A DNA stretch of 64,000 nucleotides, taken from Calocera cornea HHB12733 (lineage: Eukaryota; Basidiomycota; Dacrymycetes; Dacrymycetales; Dacrymycetaceae). Position 1 is the first letter of the stretch; each line of letters opens with the position of its first letter. This document shows, in pieces, positions 29,253 to 41,995 of the stretch. The stretch covers positions 1 through 64,000 of the forward strand of contig KV424039.1 of the NCBI GenBank assembly GCA_001632435.1, written 5' to 3'. The notes below the pieces were generated by a model, which was given only the letters and a program-made list of their open reading frames with translations, had not been told where the DNA came from and made no database searches. The translations under genes were made by a program, and so were the position numbers.

Positions 29253-31444
29253 ATGGCCACCACCGCCCGGCGCGCAGGCGCCTCCCACTCCCCGCTCGAC
29301 CCCAATCTCGGCACCGGCACCGGCACAGCAGCAGGCGGCGCCTCGCCCGCCCGCTCACACTCCTCCGGCTCCCCAAGCGCCTCCGACTACGCCTCGGCCC
29401 ACACCTCCGTCCTCTCCCCCGAGCCAGAGACGTCCGACATCGACGACCCCGCGCTCGTCGACGGCAGCGTCGAGGACGAGGACGACCTCTACTCGGACGG
29501 TTCGAGCTCCCTCGAGATCCCGAACGAGAGCATCGACTTTGATGTCGTATACTCCCTCCGCCACTTCGTCGCCACCATCGAGGGACAGGCCAGCGTCAGC
29601 AAGGGAGACGCAATGTGCCTCATGGACGACAGCAACAGCTACTGGTGGCTCGTCAAGGTTCTCAGGAGCGAGGATATCGGCTATATCCCCGCGGAGAACA
29701 TCGAGACGCCCATTGAACGCCTCGCGAGATTGAACAAGCATAGGAATGTTGATGTGCGTCTCCCATTGCTCCCTGACTGCTCTGTACTGACTCGCGCTCG
29801 TTTCAGCTCGCCTCGGCCACCCAAGCGGAGCGCGACGCCCACCCGGCCCTCTCCACGCTCTCCGCCCGCCGTGCACGCGACATTCACGCCTCGACCCCCC
29901 GGCGGGGCACGCCCACCGCGGTCCCTCCCAAGCCCAGGGTCATCTTCTCCTCCAACTTTGTGATCCACAACTACCCGCCCGCGGTGTGGGACGTCCCCCT
30001 CGGTGAGGAGGGCACGGAGCTGGAGATGGAGGGGGAGATGGAGGGCTCGAGCGGAGAGGAGGAGGAGTGGGACGGCGAGGACGGCGACGGCGACGGGGGG
30101 GCTGTGGCCAGGGAGCAGGAGATGGAGGTAGACACGGAGGGGATGGACGCGCATGCGAATGGCGTCGGCGCGTTCGACGAGGAGATGGAGCCGGATGACG
30201 GGATCCCCTGGTCGGGCGATGCTGTGGCGCCACAGCAGCAGCAGCAACAGCAGCAGCAACAACACGCACAACAGCAAGGGCCGAACGGCATCGTCCGCGG
30301 CCCCACACCCCCCGGCGCCGCGCACCACCTCACAGCCAGCAACGGCACGAGTCCGCAGCAGCAGAAAGCGCTGCGCCAGGCGCAGCTAGGCAACGGCCAG
30401 GCGCCGACCCTGCGCCCCGCCGCCCAGGACCCCAATGCGAATGCGAATGCGAGCCGGGAACGCCTGCTGGGCGACCCGAGCCCCGCGCCGAGCATGTACT
30501 CTGCCAGCGCGGAGAGCGGCGTTGTGGACCCTGCTTATGCGCTCGATCGACAGATGCAGCAGATGCAGACCCAGATGCCTATGCAGATGCAGATGCGGGC
30601 GACTCAGCCGCTCCAGCAGCAGACCTTCCAGCCCGGGCCCACGGCCTCCCGCGGCGCACCCGCTACGCGGCAGACGGGACCCGGCGCTACCCCGGGACTG
30701 GGGATCACCCCTCCCCCGCTCTCCGCCTCCTCCTCCGCTTCTACCCTGCAGCCGCAGCCGCAGCCGCAGGCCCAACCCCAAAGCAGCGGCCCGGCGAAGC
30801 CCAGCCAGATCCTGCAGGCGCAGCAGGCGCGCGAGGAGGCGCGCCTCCGGCAGGCGTCGGCTGGCGCCGAGAGGGATGTGAGGCAGCGGCAGGGGAGCGG
30901 GGTGAGTGCCACGGGCAGCACGCTGACCCGGACCGGGTCGGACGGGAGCGGCTCGACCCCCAGCTCGGTGAGCCGCGGGAGCGGGCTCGGGCAGGCTGCC
31001 GTTACCAGCCCTGCGCTGAGCGAGAGCGAGGTTTCTGCTGGGGGGAAGCGGGCGCGCGGGCAGGAGCAGGGCCCGCGCAAGCTCCGGAAGCAGACGAGCG
31101 AGGATTTCCGCGAGCGGGAGAAGGAGCGCGTGGACCGCGAGCGGGAGGATGCGCCTGGCGGGGCGGCCGGCGGGGGGAAGAAGAAGGGCGGTGGGGGTCT
31201 GCTGAGCGGGCTGTTTGGACGGAAGAGCAAGGAGAGCAAGGAGCGGGAGCGGGCGGAACGGGAGCGCGTCGAGAGGGAGGAGAGGGAGCGGCAGCAGGTC
31301 CAGATCGCCGAGCGGGACCGGGCAAGGGAGAGGGAGAAGCTGCTCCAGCTCCGGGAGCGGGAGAGGACCGGCGAGCATACGCGCGAGGCGAGCGACGAGA
31401 GCCAGGCATCGTTCGTCTCCCCCCCGCCGGCTTCGCTCCAGCAA

Positions 31445-31485
<41 letters not shown>

Positions 31486-34452
31486 CCCGCAACCACCCCC
31501 CCAGCCACAGGACACGAAGCGCAGCAACTCGCTCGGGCAGCGCGCGCAGGAGACCTCCCCCGCTACGCCCTCCTTGGTTTCGCTGTCGAGCGCGGCGACG
31601 TCCCCCGCGCCCAGCACGCAGGCCAGCTCCCGCGTGCAGCAGCTCGACAAGGAGCAGCAGGAGCGCTATGCCCAGTACCTCGCTACCAAGTCCCAGTCCG
31701 CCTCCTCCGGCCTCAGCACAATGTCCAGCGCCGACTTTGCCACCCAGTCCGCCGCCGCCGTCGCTCAGAACGGCGCTGCGGCGAGGCTCCAGCACGCGCA
31801 GGCGCTTGCGGCTGCCCCCGGCCCGCAGAAGCCGAGCCGCCCAGGCAGCTTGATCCTCATGAGCAGCATGCTCCCGCCCGACTCGCTCCCGCAGGAGCTG
31901 TCCGTGCTCCGCGTGTTTGCCGGCGAGGAGATCGCAAACCTCACAGAGGCGACGTTCAAGACTGTCCTGCTCGCGGCGAACACGACCTCGCGCGAGCTCA
32001 TCCGCCAGGCCGTCCAGCGCTTCCGCCTCCCCGAGGACGACACGGACCCGGCCCCGCTCGACCACCCGGGCACGGAGGGCGAGCTGCACGGCGAGTACTT
32101 CCTCACCGTCAAGCAGTCCGACGGCGGCCAGGAGGCAGTCCTCATGCCGGACGAGAAGCCGCTCGCCGTGTTCGAGGAGCTGTCTGCTGCCGCCCCGCCG
32201 CACGTGAGCAAGCGCGCGAGCTTCGGGAGCATTAACAGCATGGTGAGCAACCTCTCCGCGCTCCCGGCGATCGCCAGGCTGCCCATGAGCGACTTTACGG
32301 ACGACTCGAGGGTCAAGTTCTACCTCCAGAGGAGGAAGAGGGACGACCAGGGCGTGCCCACGCTCAGCGGGAAGGGCCTCACCATGGACGGCAGCCTGAT
32401 CAGGGACGAGAGCGGCATCATGAGCGCCTCGTCGTCGGGGCTCGTCTCCGAGGACCTGATGCACAACAACACCACGCTCGAGAGCAGCTTCTCGTTCTCG
32501 TCCAGCTCTACCGTGGGGCAGAAGCGCCTCTCGTCCGACAGGTTCTCGGCGACCTCGGCAAGATTTGCACTCCAGACCGTCATCCACCCTTCGGATCTGC
32601 CGGATGGCATGATCTTCGACCCGCACACAGAGGCCATCGTCCCTCGCTCTGCCCTCGCCCATAGGTCCGGCACGGCCAGCGCGAGTGCAAGCCCCGGCGT
32701 CAGCCAGACGGAGAGGAAGAAGGTCTTCATCTTCGCACGTAACGCTACGGTTGCCGAGGTGATCGAGACCAGCTTGGACCGCTTCGGTATCGCTGAAGGT
32801 GTCGTTGACGGCGGCGACGATGTGGAGGACCGTGTCGCGAAGCGGCGCTCCATGACCCGCGTGCGGTATGGTCTGTCCGTGGAAATCGACGGCGAGGAGC
32901 GCATTTTGCCCCCAAGCAGCAAGATCATCGACGCGTTCCCGCGCCAGCCAGCGTTCAAGGTCCTCGACTTCCGCCGTTCGATCGACTCGAAGCGCCGCTC
33001 GATGGACGAGCCCTCGGTACTCGGCTCGATGGAGGACATCCAACCAGACGACCCCGTTTTCATCCTCCGCCGCGCGCCCGGCAACGCGCCCTTGCGCAAC
33101 TCGGGCTCCTCCAGGCACTCGCGCCATTCCGTCCCGCTGGACGATGTCGCACTGGCCAGGCTGCACGCCGAACGCCGCGCGAGCGCAAGCATGCTCAGCA
33201 TGTCCTCTGACCGCGGAAGCAATGCCACCGACACGGACACTGCCGCAATGTCCAGGCAGGAGATCATCCGCGAGCAGCGAGCTCAATCCCGTGCCAGGCA
33301 GCACGGGTTGCTCAGCGCGCAGACGAGCGATCAGGGCACCAACCTTGTCCTCCCCGATCGGTCACAGCTCCGCAGCACAAAGAGCCCGAGCAACTCCAAG
33401 GTTCGCTATTCGTACATTCACCCCGATGGCGAGACGTACGACATCAGCGACATCATCGAGGATGAGCTCGGTGCTTCGACTTCGGAGAATGACACCATTC
33501 GCCTGTCGCAAGCGTTGGATCTGGGCAACATGAGCGGGACTGAGGATTTGCTGGAGGAGGTGCTTGCTGCTGCCAGCCAGGGCAGAGATCCGAGGAGTGG
33601 TGTCGAGCAGCGGCTTGAGAGGGTGCTCAACCGGGTCCAGGAGAAGCGCATGTCCAGCTCTCTCGCACTGCCTACCGTCGGAAACGCAAAACGCCTCTCT
33701 GCAGGCTCCGCTCACTCCGGCTCATTCTACTCTGACGAGGATCAACGCAGTCCTCGCATCAACACGTCGTTCACCCAGCAGCAGCAGCCGGATCAGCAGG
33801 AGAAGCATGTTCACCAATCAAGGCAGATGCAGCCATCCGCTTCGCCGCCATCGCCTACCGCACCGAGCTCACCAACGAGTGGCCGCTCTTCAACTCCTTC
33901 GCCAAAACCTGCTGGCCCGCGGCAGCAACACCAGGCGCATTCTCGTCAGCAGCCGTCGATCGCATCTGTCCTATCGGACTTGTCGATGTACGATGCGGGC
34001 TCCAGTGCCCCTGGCTCACCTCGGTCGCCGGGGTCCATGCCCTCGCCCACCGTGCCACTCACCACCACACCCACGACGATGACCTCGAGCAGCCAGACCA
34101 GCTCAAGCACGGTCGCCACCTCTTCCGGGGTGCATAACGCCACTCGGAAACCTATGGTGATCAAAAGCGACTTCGCAGGCTTGAGCCGGATGATGGCACT
34201 TATTCAGCTGCGTGCGGATATGGAGCGCCCACCGAAGAGGAAGGAGGATCATGAGGTGGACAAAATGATGTTCGGCCCGCGCGTGAACTTGGAGGATTTG
34301 CACCCCAGTGTGCGTGAAGTATTCAAACCGCATTTCAAGCAAATGGAAGAATATGATCAGGTGCGTTAGATTTGAAGCTAATTACATTCTGAGACTGACA
34401 TCATTTATAGCGGCTGGACCGTCTTTTCATGTCCACTATCCGCTCCCAGTAA
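29253..34452 (+). CDS. Large SH3 and Ras-association domain scaffold protein
   Basis: Exons 29253-29753, 29807-34360 and 34411-34452 sum to 5097 nt, giving 1698 residues. The last exon of 14 codons ends RLFMSTIRSQ. One SH3 domain lies at about 95-155 (VVYSLRHFVATIEGQ, SNSYWWLVKV, GYIPAENIETP), followed by the fungal signature ERLARLNKHRNVD. A long disordered middle carries poly-Gln, a charged coiled-coil-like Arg/Glu run at about 590-690, and Ser/Pro clusters. A Ras-association fold lies at about 860-1010 (LSVLRVFAGEEI to KFYLQRRKR). A second ubiquitin-like or RA-like segment lies at about 1137-1240 (KKVFIFARNATVAEVIE). The C-terminal motif HPSVREVFKPHFKQMEEYDQ follows. The architecture suggests a cortical polarity or signalling scaffold that binds a Ras-type GTPase. 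The exact orthologue is not identified. Confidence 0.85.
30229..30270 (+). repeat. CAG/CAA repeat (poly-Gln) in the scaffold gene
   Basis: Mixed CAG/CAA codons give a run of about ten Gln followed by His/Ala/Gln. A second, longer tract is at about 31439-31483. Confidence 0.8.
31439..31483 (+). repeat. Long CAG repeat (poly-Gln) in the scaffold gene
   Basis: Nearly pure CAG codons after CAA-CAC-CAG encode about a dozen consecutive Gln. The pure CAG run is the kind that varies in length between strains. Confidence 0.85.
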
Positions 34453-34789
34453 TAGCATTCGTTTGCACGTTTCTCGCTCGACTCATTCGACGCTCTTAGA
34501 TCATTGGAGACACGCTCTTTGTTTTGTCGTCTTTCTTTCTATACCTTACATTAGCCCTATCTGGTCTTGATTATTGTTGTCTTGTTCGCAAGCCTGTATT
34601 GTAGCCTCGTAGCGACACCAATCTTTATGTGCAATTGATGCATTTCCCATTCGGCGCTTTGTCGGAAGTAATCTCGAGAGCACGTGCCAGCTCATCCTTG
34701 TCGCCACCGGCTGTTCAGTCCCTGACCCTCACCGACTTCGTCCTCAGGCGCCAATAGTTCGTTGCAACTACGCGCCGAGCAGCACCAAC
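34453..34789. other. Intergenic between the scaffold gene and CTR9
   Basis: 337 bp of 3' flank and CTR9 promoter. No TATA box or other feature stands out. Confidence 0.45.
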
Positions 34790-37700
34790 ATGGCGACCTC
34801 CCGCACGCTCGAGATTCACCTTGACGGTGACGAGATTAACATTGACCTCGATGATCTCGATGACGATCCCGAGGAGGTCTACGTCGTGCTCGAGGGGTCC
34901 CAGTCGCCGGCATGGATGTGGCGGACGGTCGCGGCCGAGTACTGGAGCAAGGGCGACATGGAGCGTGCTGAACACACAATGCGACGGGCGATGAACCGTG
35001 CGTGCTCTGTGTGTACCTTGCTATGATCAGTCTGCTGACCATGTTATAGTCTTTGAGGGGAAGGGCAGAGACGGCATGGAAGACTGGCAGGCGATGCAGA
35101 CGATCTGGGCGAATTTCCTGCTTGCCAAAGCAAGACAAGCTCCGAAGCTCATCATACGGACGGCAAAGCAGGACAAGCTGGATTCGGACACCAAGGACAG
35201 GGCGTTCTACATTAATGAGGCTGCTACTAGCATGGCACGTATGGATGCCGCCGTATCGAACCCGTCCATCTTGCAACTGCTCTCGAAAGGTATGGGTGTG
35301 TTCTTCAAGCAGCGCCAATATGGCTCACACTCCATATTAGCTATCGCCCAACTAGCAGAGAATGCCATCGAAGCTGCAGGTCGTACTTTTGACGAGATCC
35401 TCAAACGGCAACCAAACAACACGATTGCACTAATGGGCAAGGGACGTATACAATATGCTCGGAAAGGGTATCGAGAAGCCGTCAAGACATTCCAACGTGC
35501 CCTTTCGCTGGCGCCAACCATGCTTCCCGATCCACGGGTAGGCATCGGCTTGTGTGCATGGTCGCTGGGCGATCACGAGCGCGCAAAGCACGCGTGGGAG
35601 CGGTCACTAGAAGTACACCCGAACCTCGAGGCACCACAAATCTTGATCTGCCTCAGCTTGCTGAATGACGCAAAGGACAAGCGCCGGAGTCAGAAGGAGC
35701 GAGCACGCGCATATGGCGAGGGCATTCGGGGCATGGCTGCCCTTTTCAAGGACAAGGGAAGGCACTGTGCGATCGTCGCCGATGCCCTTAGCGCTTTCCT
35801 CACTGAGAAGAAAGACTGGAAAACGGTATGCAGTGTACATCACCGCTCCCTTGACCTGTGCTGACTCGTTTTGCATAGGCGGTGAAAGCTGCTGAACGAA
35901 CCATTCAGTACGCTGACCTGCGCTCTGTCGTCTCCGATGGATACATGCGTCTTGGGCGCATAGCACATCTTACGGGAGACTTGTCCGGTGCAGTTGAGCA
36001 GTACGGGGCGGCTCTGGACAGGAATGACAAGAACCAGCTCGCAAGAGTGGGACTTGGTCAAGTGCATATCCTTACAAGTGAGTTGTCTAGCAAACGTGTT
36101 GGCCGTTCGCTCATGCGATACATAGACGAGATACCCGCAGCCATCCACGATTTCGAACTACTGCTAGGAGAAAACCAAAATCTGCTCCAAGCCATTCTAC
36201 CACTTGCTTCGCTGCAAGCCTCAAGTTGGCCTGGCGCAAACCAGGCAGAACAAGATGCGGGGAAAGTCAGGGCTCGTCAGCTGTTCGACCATGCCGCACG
36301 GATCATCAAGGGCAAGGAGATTGAGACGGAAGGAGAGGAGGAGCCAGAACTCTGGGTTGACATCGCCAAGTTGTGGCAAACGGAAGACGCGAACAAGGCC
36401 CGAGAAGCGTATGCTCGTGCTGTTGAATTGGCGCGCGAAATTGCCGATCCAGAAAAGGGCGTCGACCCAAAGTTGCTGAATGCGCTTGCGGTCATCCGGC
36501 ACATACATGGTGGCGAGACTGGTCGTGCAGAAGCCAGAGATCTCTACCAGGAGGCACTGGTGATTGCATCAAAGGATGGTGAAGATACCACGAACGAAAC
36601 GGTCCAGACAGTCACTCTGTACAATCTGGCGCGGTGTTGGGAGGCACTGGGAGAGGAAGATCAGGCGCGAGAGGCATACCAAAAACTGCTCAGCAGACAC
36701 CCTGAATACGTCGATGGTGCGTGAATTTGGATATATTGACGAGAACGCTGCTGACAAATGAACTCTAGCCAAGGCGCGCCTTGCACATATCTACCAGGGG
36801 CAAGGCCGCATTGATGAGGCTCATGCTCTCCTGAAGGACGCTCTGGAGTCTCAAACGGACAACCTGGATCTGCGGGCGTACTATACCTACTTCCTGGCGT
36901 CGAACAAGCAGTCTCGCCCAGCTTCCAAGTTCGCTCAGCTTACACTGTCCACCTACGACAAGCACGACGTCTACTCCTTGTGCGCTGTCGCGGCGGATCT
37001 ATACAACTCCGCGAGAGAGAACAAGGAGAGCGGAAGCGAGGCGATCAAGGTCCGGAGAAAGCATTTCCAGAACTGCGCCTTGGCATTCGACAAGGTGCTC
37101 AGCATAGATCCTACATGTGCGTATGCAGCAATGGGTCTGGCTATCGCAATTGCCGAGGATGCCCTTGGAGGGCTCGCTGGCGCTCCGGTACCTGGCGCAG
37201 ACGAAGCGCTTGTGAGGGAGAGAAATGCGGCAGAAGCGCTGAGCGTGTTCGCCCGGGTCAGGGAAAGCATCAACAACGGGAGCGTGTTTATTAACATGGG
37301 CCATTGTTACTACACTCTGGACCAGTACCAAAAGGCGATCGAGAGTGTAAGCGGCTCTCCCATTTTCTGCGTGGCATGAAGTCTGATTATGTGAACAGTA
37401 CGAGCTTGCCTCCCGTTTCTACGGTGGCAAAGACTTTGCCGTCCTCCTGCATCTCGCCCGATCATGGTACGCCAAAGCAAACCTCGAGCAAAGCCCAGAA
37501 GGGATGGAGACGGCACTGGACTACGCAAAGCAGGCACTGGCCCTGGCTCCAGAAGACAAGGCGACCCTCTATGATATCGCTGTCATCCAGCAGAAGTTTG
37601 CCGAGCTTCTTTTCTCTCTCGCGCCTGACCGTCGAACACTGGCTAAGCTGGAGGAGGCAATCGCTCAAGCTAACGAGGCTCAGACAACATTCGCCGCGCT

Positions 37701-38397
37701 CGTCGACGACAAATCACCTGTCCTGCCCTTCGCACGCGATCTGCCCGACCAGCGTCGCCGTTATGGCGAGACGGTGCTGCGGAAGTCGAACGACCATATC
37801 GACGCGCAAAAGGCGGCCGAAGCTGAGGTACTTGCGAAGGCCGAGGCAGCCCGACAGATGCGTGAAGAGGAGCGTCGGAAGAAGCAAGAGGAGGAAGATG
37901 CTCGCATCGCCGAGATCCAGAAACAGGCAGCTGAGCTGTCAGAACAGCGTCGCCTGGCTAGAGAACAAGCCGCCCTCTGGAACGCTGCTTCCCAGCTGGA
38001 GAAGGACGAGGAGGATGAGCTCGAGAAGCGCAAGCCTGCGCGCGGGAGCCGGAAGAAGCGGCAGTCTGCTGTCAATGGGTCGGGAGCGAACAGCGAGACG
38101 GACGGCCCGCCGCCGGAGGGCAGGAAGCGCAGGAAGGCGAAGCGCTCGAAGCTCAGCCAGAGCCGGGCCGAGCAGAGCGACGACACGGAGGACGACGCGC
38201 TCTTCACTGACACGGAGCGCGAGCCCGCGGCTGCTGGCGAGGTGGACGGTGTCGATATGGACGCCGAGCCGGCTAAGCCTCGGGCGAAGCGGGTGATTCG
38301 GGAGGATGACGAGGAGGCGGAGCCGACGAGCAAGAGGAGGAAGAAGATCAAGAGCAAGGCGACTATTTCAGATTCGGACGAGGACATAAGCGACTGA
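34790..38397 (+). CDS. CTR9: RNA polymerase II-associated Paf1-complex subunit Ctr9
   Basis: A TPR scaffold of the Paf1 complex, which couples Pol II elongation to histone modification. It starts MATSRTLEIHLDGDEINIDL and AWMWRTVAAEYW. There is a long series of TPR helices, e.g. RTFDEILKRQPNNTIALMGK followed by GRIQY, then PRVGIGLCAWSLGDHERAKH and AVEQYGAALDRNDKNQLARV. At the C-terminus a coiled coil (KAEAARQMREEERRKKQEEE) leads to a basic/acidic tail ending SDSDEDISD. About six short introns interrupt it (near 34998-35049, 35290-35350, 35826-35879, 36081-36125, 36718-36769 and 37350-37400), several with CTGAC branch sites. About 1080-1100 residues, normal for Ctr9. Exact splice sites were not all checked. 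Confidence 0.93.
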
Positions 38398-38861
38398 GTA
38401 GTTACGCTTGCATCCTTCTTGATCGGCGGCGTTTGTAATCTCGTCATGCGTGCATGGCGGTGCACTCCCTGTATCCTTACCATTTTTCTCTATAATCCGC
38501 ATTGATCGTATCATGATTGCCCAGCATACCTGCAGATGACTACCAAGTACCGACTGGTAGGTATTCGGTGCACAGGCAGGAAAGCGAGCAACGAACGTGC
38601 CCATTGTCCGTGTTCGTCGCGTTCCCGTCACGTCCCTGATGGAATAGCCTAAACGAGAGGGCGCATACATCCTCGATCTACACCATCGCAGGCCTCGAAC
38701 TCTAGCCGTGCAACTTCCTTCTCTTCTTCCACGTAAAACGTAACCCCCTCGCAACTCTACGCCATTCGCGAACGCATCGCACGGAGATTCAGCTCCCTCC
38801 CCTCCGTATATCTGATCACTGAGCATCTGTCTCCTGTTGACCACCTAACGCCTCCAGCACC
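38398..38861. other. Intergenic between CTR9 and the mannose-6-phosphate isomerase gene
   Basis: 464 bp, no additional gene. Includes a CCTCCCCTCC pyrimidine stretch just before the downstream ATG. Confidence 0.45.
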
Positions 38862-40254
38862 ATGACCAGCAAAGTCTTCCAGCTGCAGGCTGGCGTCCAG
38901 TCATACGACTGGGGCAAGCTCGGCTCCGCCTCCAAGGCCGCAGAGTTCGCGACCACTACGGGTTTCAAGGTGGACGAGAGCAAGCCGTATGCCGAGGTGC
39001 GCTTGCCCTTGCTTACCGCTCTTAGTACACTGCTGACCTACCACGCCGCGCTGTCTAGCTGTGGATGGGCACCCACCCGAACTCGCCTTCGTCCATATAC
39101 CCCGACGGCACGCCACTCCTCTCCTACCTGCAGGCGCACCCCGAGCTGCTCGGGGCTAAGGTGAAGGAGCACTTTGGTCTGGACCTGCCGTTCCTGTTCA
39201 AGGTGCTCGCTATCCGCAAGGCGCTGTCGATCCAGGCGCATCCACACAAGGCGCTGGCACAGAGGCTGCATAAGGAGAGGCCGGATCTGTACAAGGATGC
39301 TAACCACAAGGTGCGTATCTCCCACCACTTCGACAAAGACGATGCTGATGCCTCCCGTAGCCCGAGATGGCCATCGCCATCACGGCCTTCTCTGGGTTCT
39401 GCGGCTTCCTCCCGCCCGCCGACATCCAGAAGTATCTACAGCTCGTCCCCGAGTTCGCGGCGCTCATCGACCCCTCCGCACGTGAGGCGTTCGTCGCCGC
39501 CGCCTCGCCGAGCAAAGATCAGCTCAAAGCCGTCTTTGCCAGCCTGATGGAGGCGCCCGACGCGGAGGTGAAGAAGTGGGTCGGCACGCTCATCCAGCGG
39601 TATATCACTGGCAAGGCGGTGAAGCCTGAGGAGAAAGGTGTGGAGCAGCTGGCGATCACGCTCGACAGCCAGTTCCCCGGCGATGTCGGCATCATGTGCA
39701 TTTTCTTGCTCAACGTTGTGCATCTCAAGCCTGGCGAGGCGGTCTTCCTCAAGGCGGATGACCCGCATGCGTACATTGATGGAGGTAACCACTGGTTTAA
39801 TTAACTTGACATGACATGCTAATATATAACAACAGACATCATCGAATGTATGGCCACCTCCGACAACGTCGTGCGCGCTGGCCTGACCCCCAAGATCCGC
39901 GACGTGCCTACGCTCGTGAACATGCTCACGTACGATACCGCGCCCGCCGCCGAGCAGCTTCTCCCTCCTCAGCCGTTCCGGGGTTCCAAGCACAGCTTGC
40001 TGTATGACCCCCCGATCGAGGAGTTCAGCGTTCTCCTCACCCAGCTGGCCGAAGGCGAGGAGGATGCATACGGTGCCATCGACGGGCCCAGCATCCTCAT
40101 CGTCACAGAGGGCGAGGGCGAGCTGGTAGCCGACGGCAAGACGAACGCCATCAAGAAAGGCCAAGTGTGGTTCATCGGCGCGGACGTCGACGCCAGCTTC
40201 AAGGGTACCAGCGGCGGTCTAGTCCTCTACCGCGCCTTTGCTGTCGCTCCTTGA
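38862..40254 (+). CDS. PMI40: Mannose-6-phosphate isomerase (type I, zinc-dependent)
   Basis: Interconverts fructose-6-phosphate and mannose-6-phosphate, the entry to GDP-mannose for N- and O-glycans, GPI anchors and cell wall. Exons 38862-38996, 39059-39310, 39361-39784 and 39836-40254 sum to 1230 nt, giving 409 residues. Motifs: VQSYDWGKLG at the start, ELWMGTHPNSPS, KALSIQAHPHK (Gln and His zinc ligands) and KPGEAVFLKADDPHAYIDG (Glu region and His ligand), then the C-terminal cupin ending VLYRAFAVAP. Length and order are normal. The stop codon is only 14 bp from the stop of the convergent Rab escort gene. It supplies the donor pathway used by the PMT enzyme in this window. Confidence 0.95.
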
Positions 40255-40268
40255 GGTGAGTGCCCCGC

Positions 40269-41995
40269 TCACCACTCCTCGTCGCCGCTCTGACCCGCGT
40301 CGTCGTCTTCCTCATCTGCCACCTGATCGTCTAACGCCGCCCACATCCCCTCCTCTGCCACCTCCGCACCCACGATCTTTGCGAACATCTCCTGTGCCAC
40401 CTCCGCCGCTCGATCGGCACTATCGACCAGCCCCTCCCCCAGCCCGCTCAGAACGTACACGCCCTCCCTCTCCTCCACCCCGTTCCCACTCTGCGACCCC
40501 CCACCAACGAAGTTGTAATAACAAGCAAGGAGTGGCTCTTGCTCTGGCTTTCCCGTCAGCTGCACGAACGCCTTCAGGTATGGCTCGAGCAGCGCCTTCG
40601 CCTCCCTTGCGTCGCCGGCGTCGCAGGGCACGGACAAGTAAACAGCATCTAGATACCAAGTATAAGAATGTTACCGTGTAGCTCGAAATGAAATGAGTGG
40701 GATACGCACATCGGCCGTAAGGGGTGGACTTGGAGCCCTCGCCCGTCCAGAGACACGTCACAGCCCTGTCCACACCATGCTCCCCCAATGCGTCGGGCGG
40801 GAAGACCAGCAGCGCCGTGTCAAAGTTCTCGTCCTCATCCACGATGATCTCCTCCAGGATGGCGAGACAATGCGCAGTCCCGTTCCCCTGCTCTCCGCGC
40901 AGTTCCTCCGGTGCCAGCGCAGGCTCGATAACCACCTTCTGCGCCCTGAACACCTCGTCAATGCCCTCCAGCTTGAGGTCCACACCCTCTCCCCCCTTGC
41001 TGGGCAGCTCCAGCCGCTCCACTGCGTGCTGCAGGATGTAAGGCGTCCCCCGCACAGCGGCCATGCGGCAGAAGAGCTGCGCCAGCTCGCCCGCGCCGCC
41101 GTAATGCCCCACCAGGTAGGCGGAGGGGCCGTACCGTCCTGTGCCGAGTAGATGCTGGCGGATCGCTTTGATCCCTGGGAGAGCTGGGTCTAGGTCTGTG
41201 TCATCTGGTGCTGGGATGGGGTAGAAAAGAAGACGGGCGTACCGCTCACCCGCACGCGCTGCGCCACCGCATAAACGAGCGCCCCCGCGCCCTCCTGGTC
41301 CATGCCGAACACCTCCTGCAGAAACTGTACAAGGGGCCAGTCCTCCTTCCCTTGCAGCTCGGGAAGGTCCTCCACGGGCACGGTGGGGGAGGCGGCCCAG
41401 AGGAGGAAGCGCATGAGCTTGCGTTTTGCGAGTAGAGGGAGGGGGGAGGTGAACACCGCTTCTTTCGAGGCAGGCACTTTGATTGCGCGCGGTGTGCCTT
41501 GCGCGGTTGTGGATTCTGTACCTGTGGGAGGGGAAGAAGCGGAATTGGGGGAGCCGGGGGAATAGAGGAAGAGCCCCTGCAGCAGCTGGAACGCACACTG
41601 CTTGCTCAGTCGACTCCCCGTGAGGGCGTCGATTAGCGGCGAGAAGGAGCGGATGAGCATTGGCCGCAGCGCCAGGGCGTACTCCCTTGAGCGCTTCTCC
41701 AGCTCTGAGCGCGCGTCTTCCCGCACCTGTAGGGAGAGCTGGTTGAGGTAGGGTGGCGTGCGGGAGGAGAGGGCGAGGAGCTCGTTGATGGTTAGGGAGG
41801 CGTCGGAGGAGCCGTACGACGGTGAGGGGTCGACATGGAGGAGTGTTAGTCCGGAGAGCGCGAGGGCGCTGGGAGGTGGGTTCAGGACGAGTATGAGGGC
41901 ACAGGAAAGGGGAATTGAACGGACGCGGCGAGGATTGACTGTGGGAGGGAGGTGCCCAGGAGGAGAACGTCGAATGACGCTGGGAGGGTGTCCAT
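40269..41995 (-). CDS. MRS6: Rab escort protein (REP/Mrs6, GDI family)
   Basis: Presents newly made Rab GTPases to geranylgeranyl transferase II and delivers them to membranes. It starts MDTLPASFDVLLLGTSLPQS and ILAA. A short intron (donor GTCCGT) interrupts the first Rossmann strand-helix, after which ALALSGLTLLHVDPSPSYGS matches the GDI/REP FAD-fold region. Next come DASLTINELL, FLLWA, VQFLQEVFGMDQEGAGALVY, the MRS-type GTGRYGPSAYLVGHYGGAGEL, and a C-terminal acidic tail ending GDEEW. A Ser/Pro-rich insert lies near LYSPGSPNSASS. The start at 41995 is chosen because the fold begins at once. About four introns, giving about 500 residues; splice sites partly checked. REP is preferred over Rab GDI because of the inserts and divergence. 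Confidence 0.85.

Noticed and set aside
30386..33304. 972-codon minus-strand open frame opposite the SH3-RA gene
   Set aside because: A shadow of GC-rich coding sequence: it overlaps the RA-domain exon and has Leu/Arg/Ala-biased composition with no domain.
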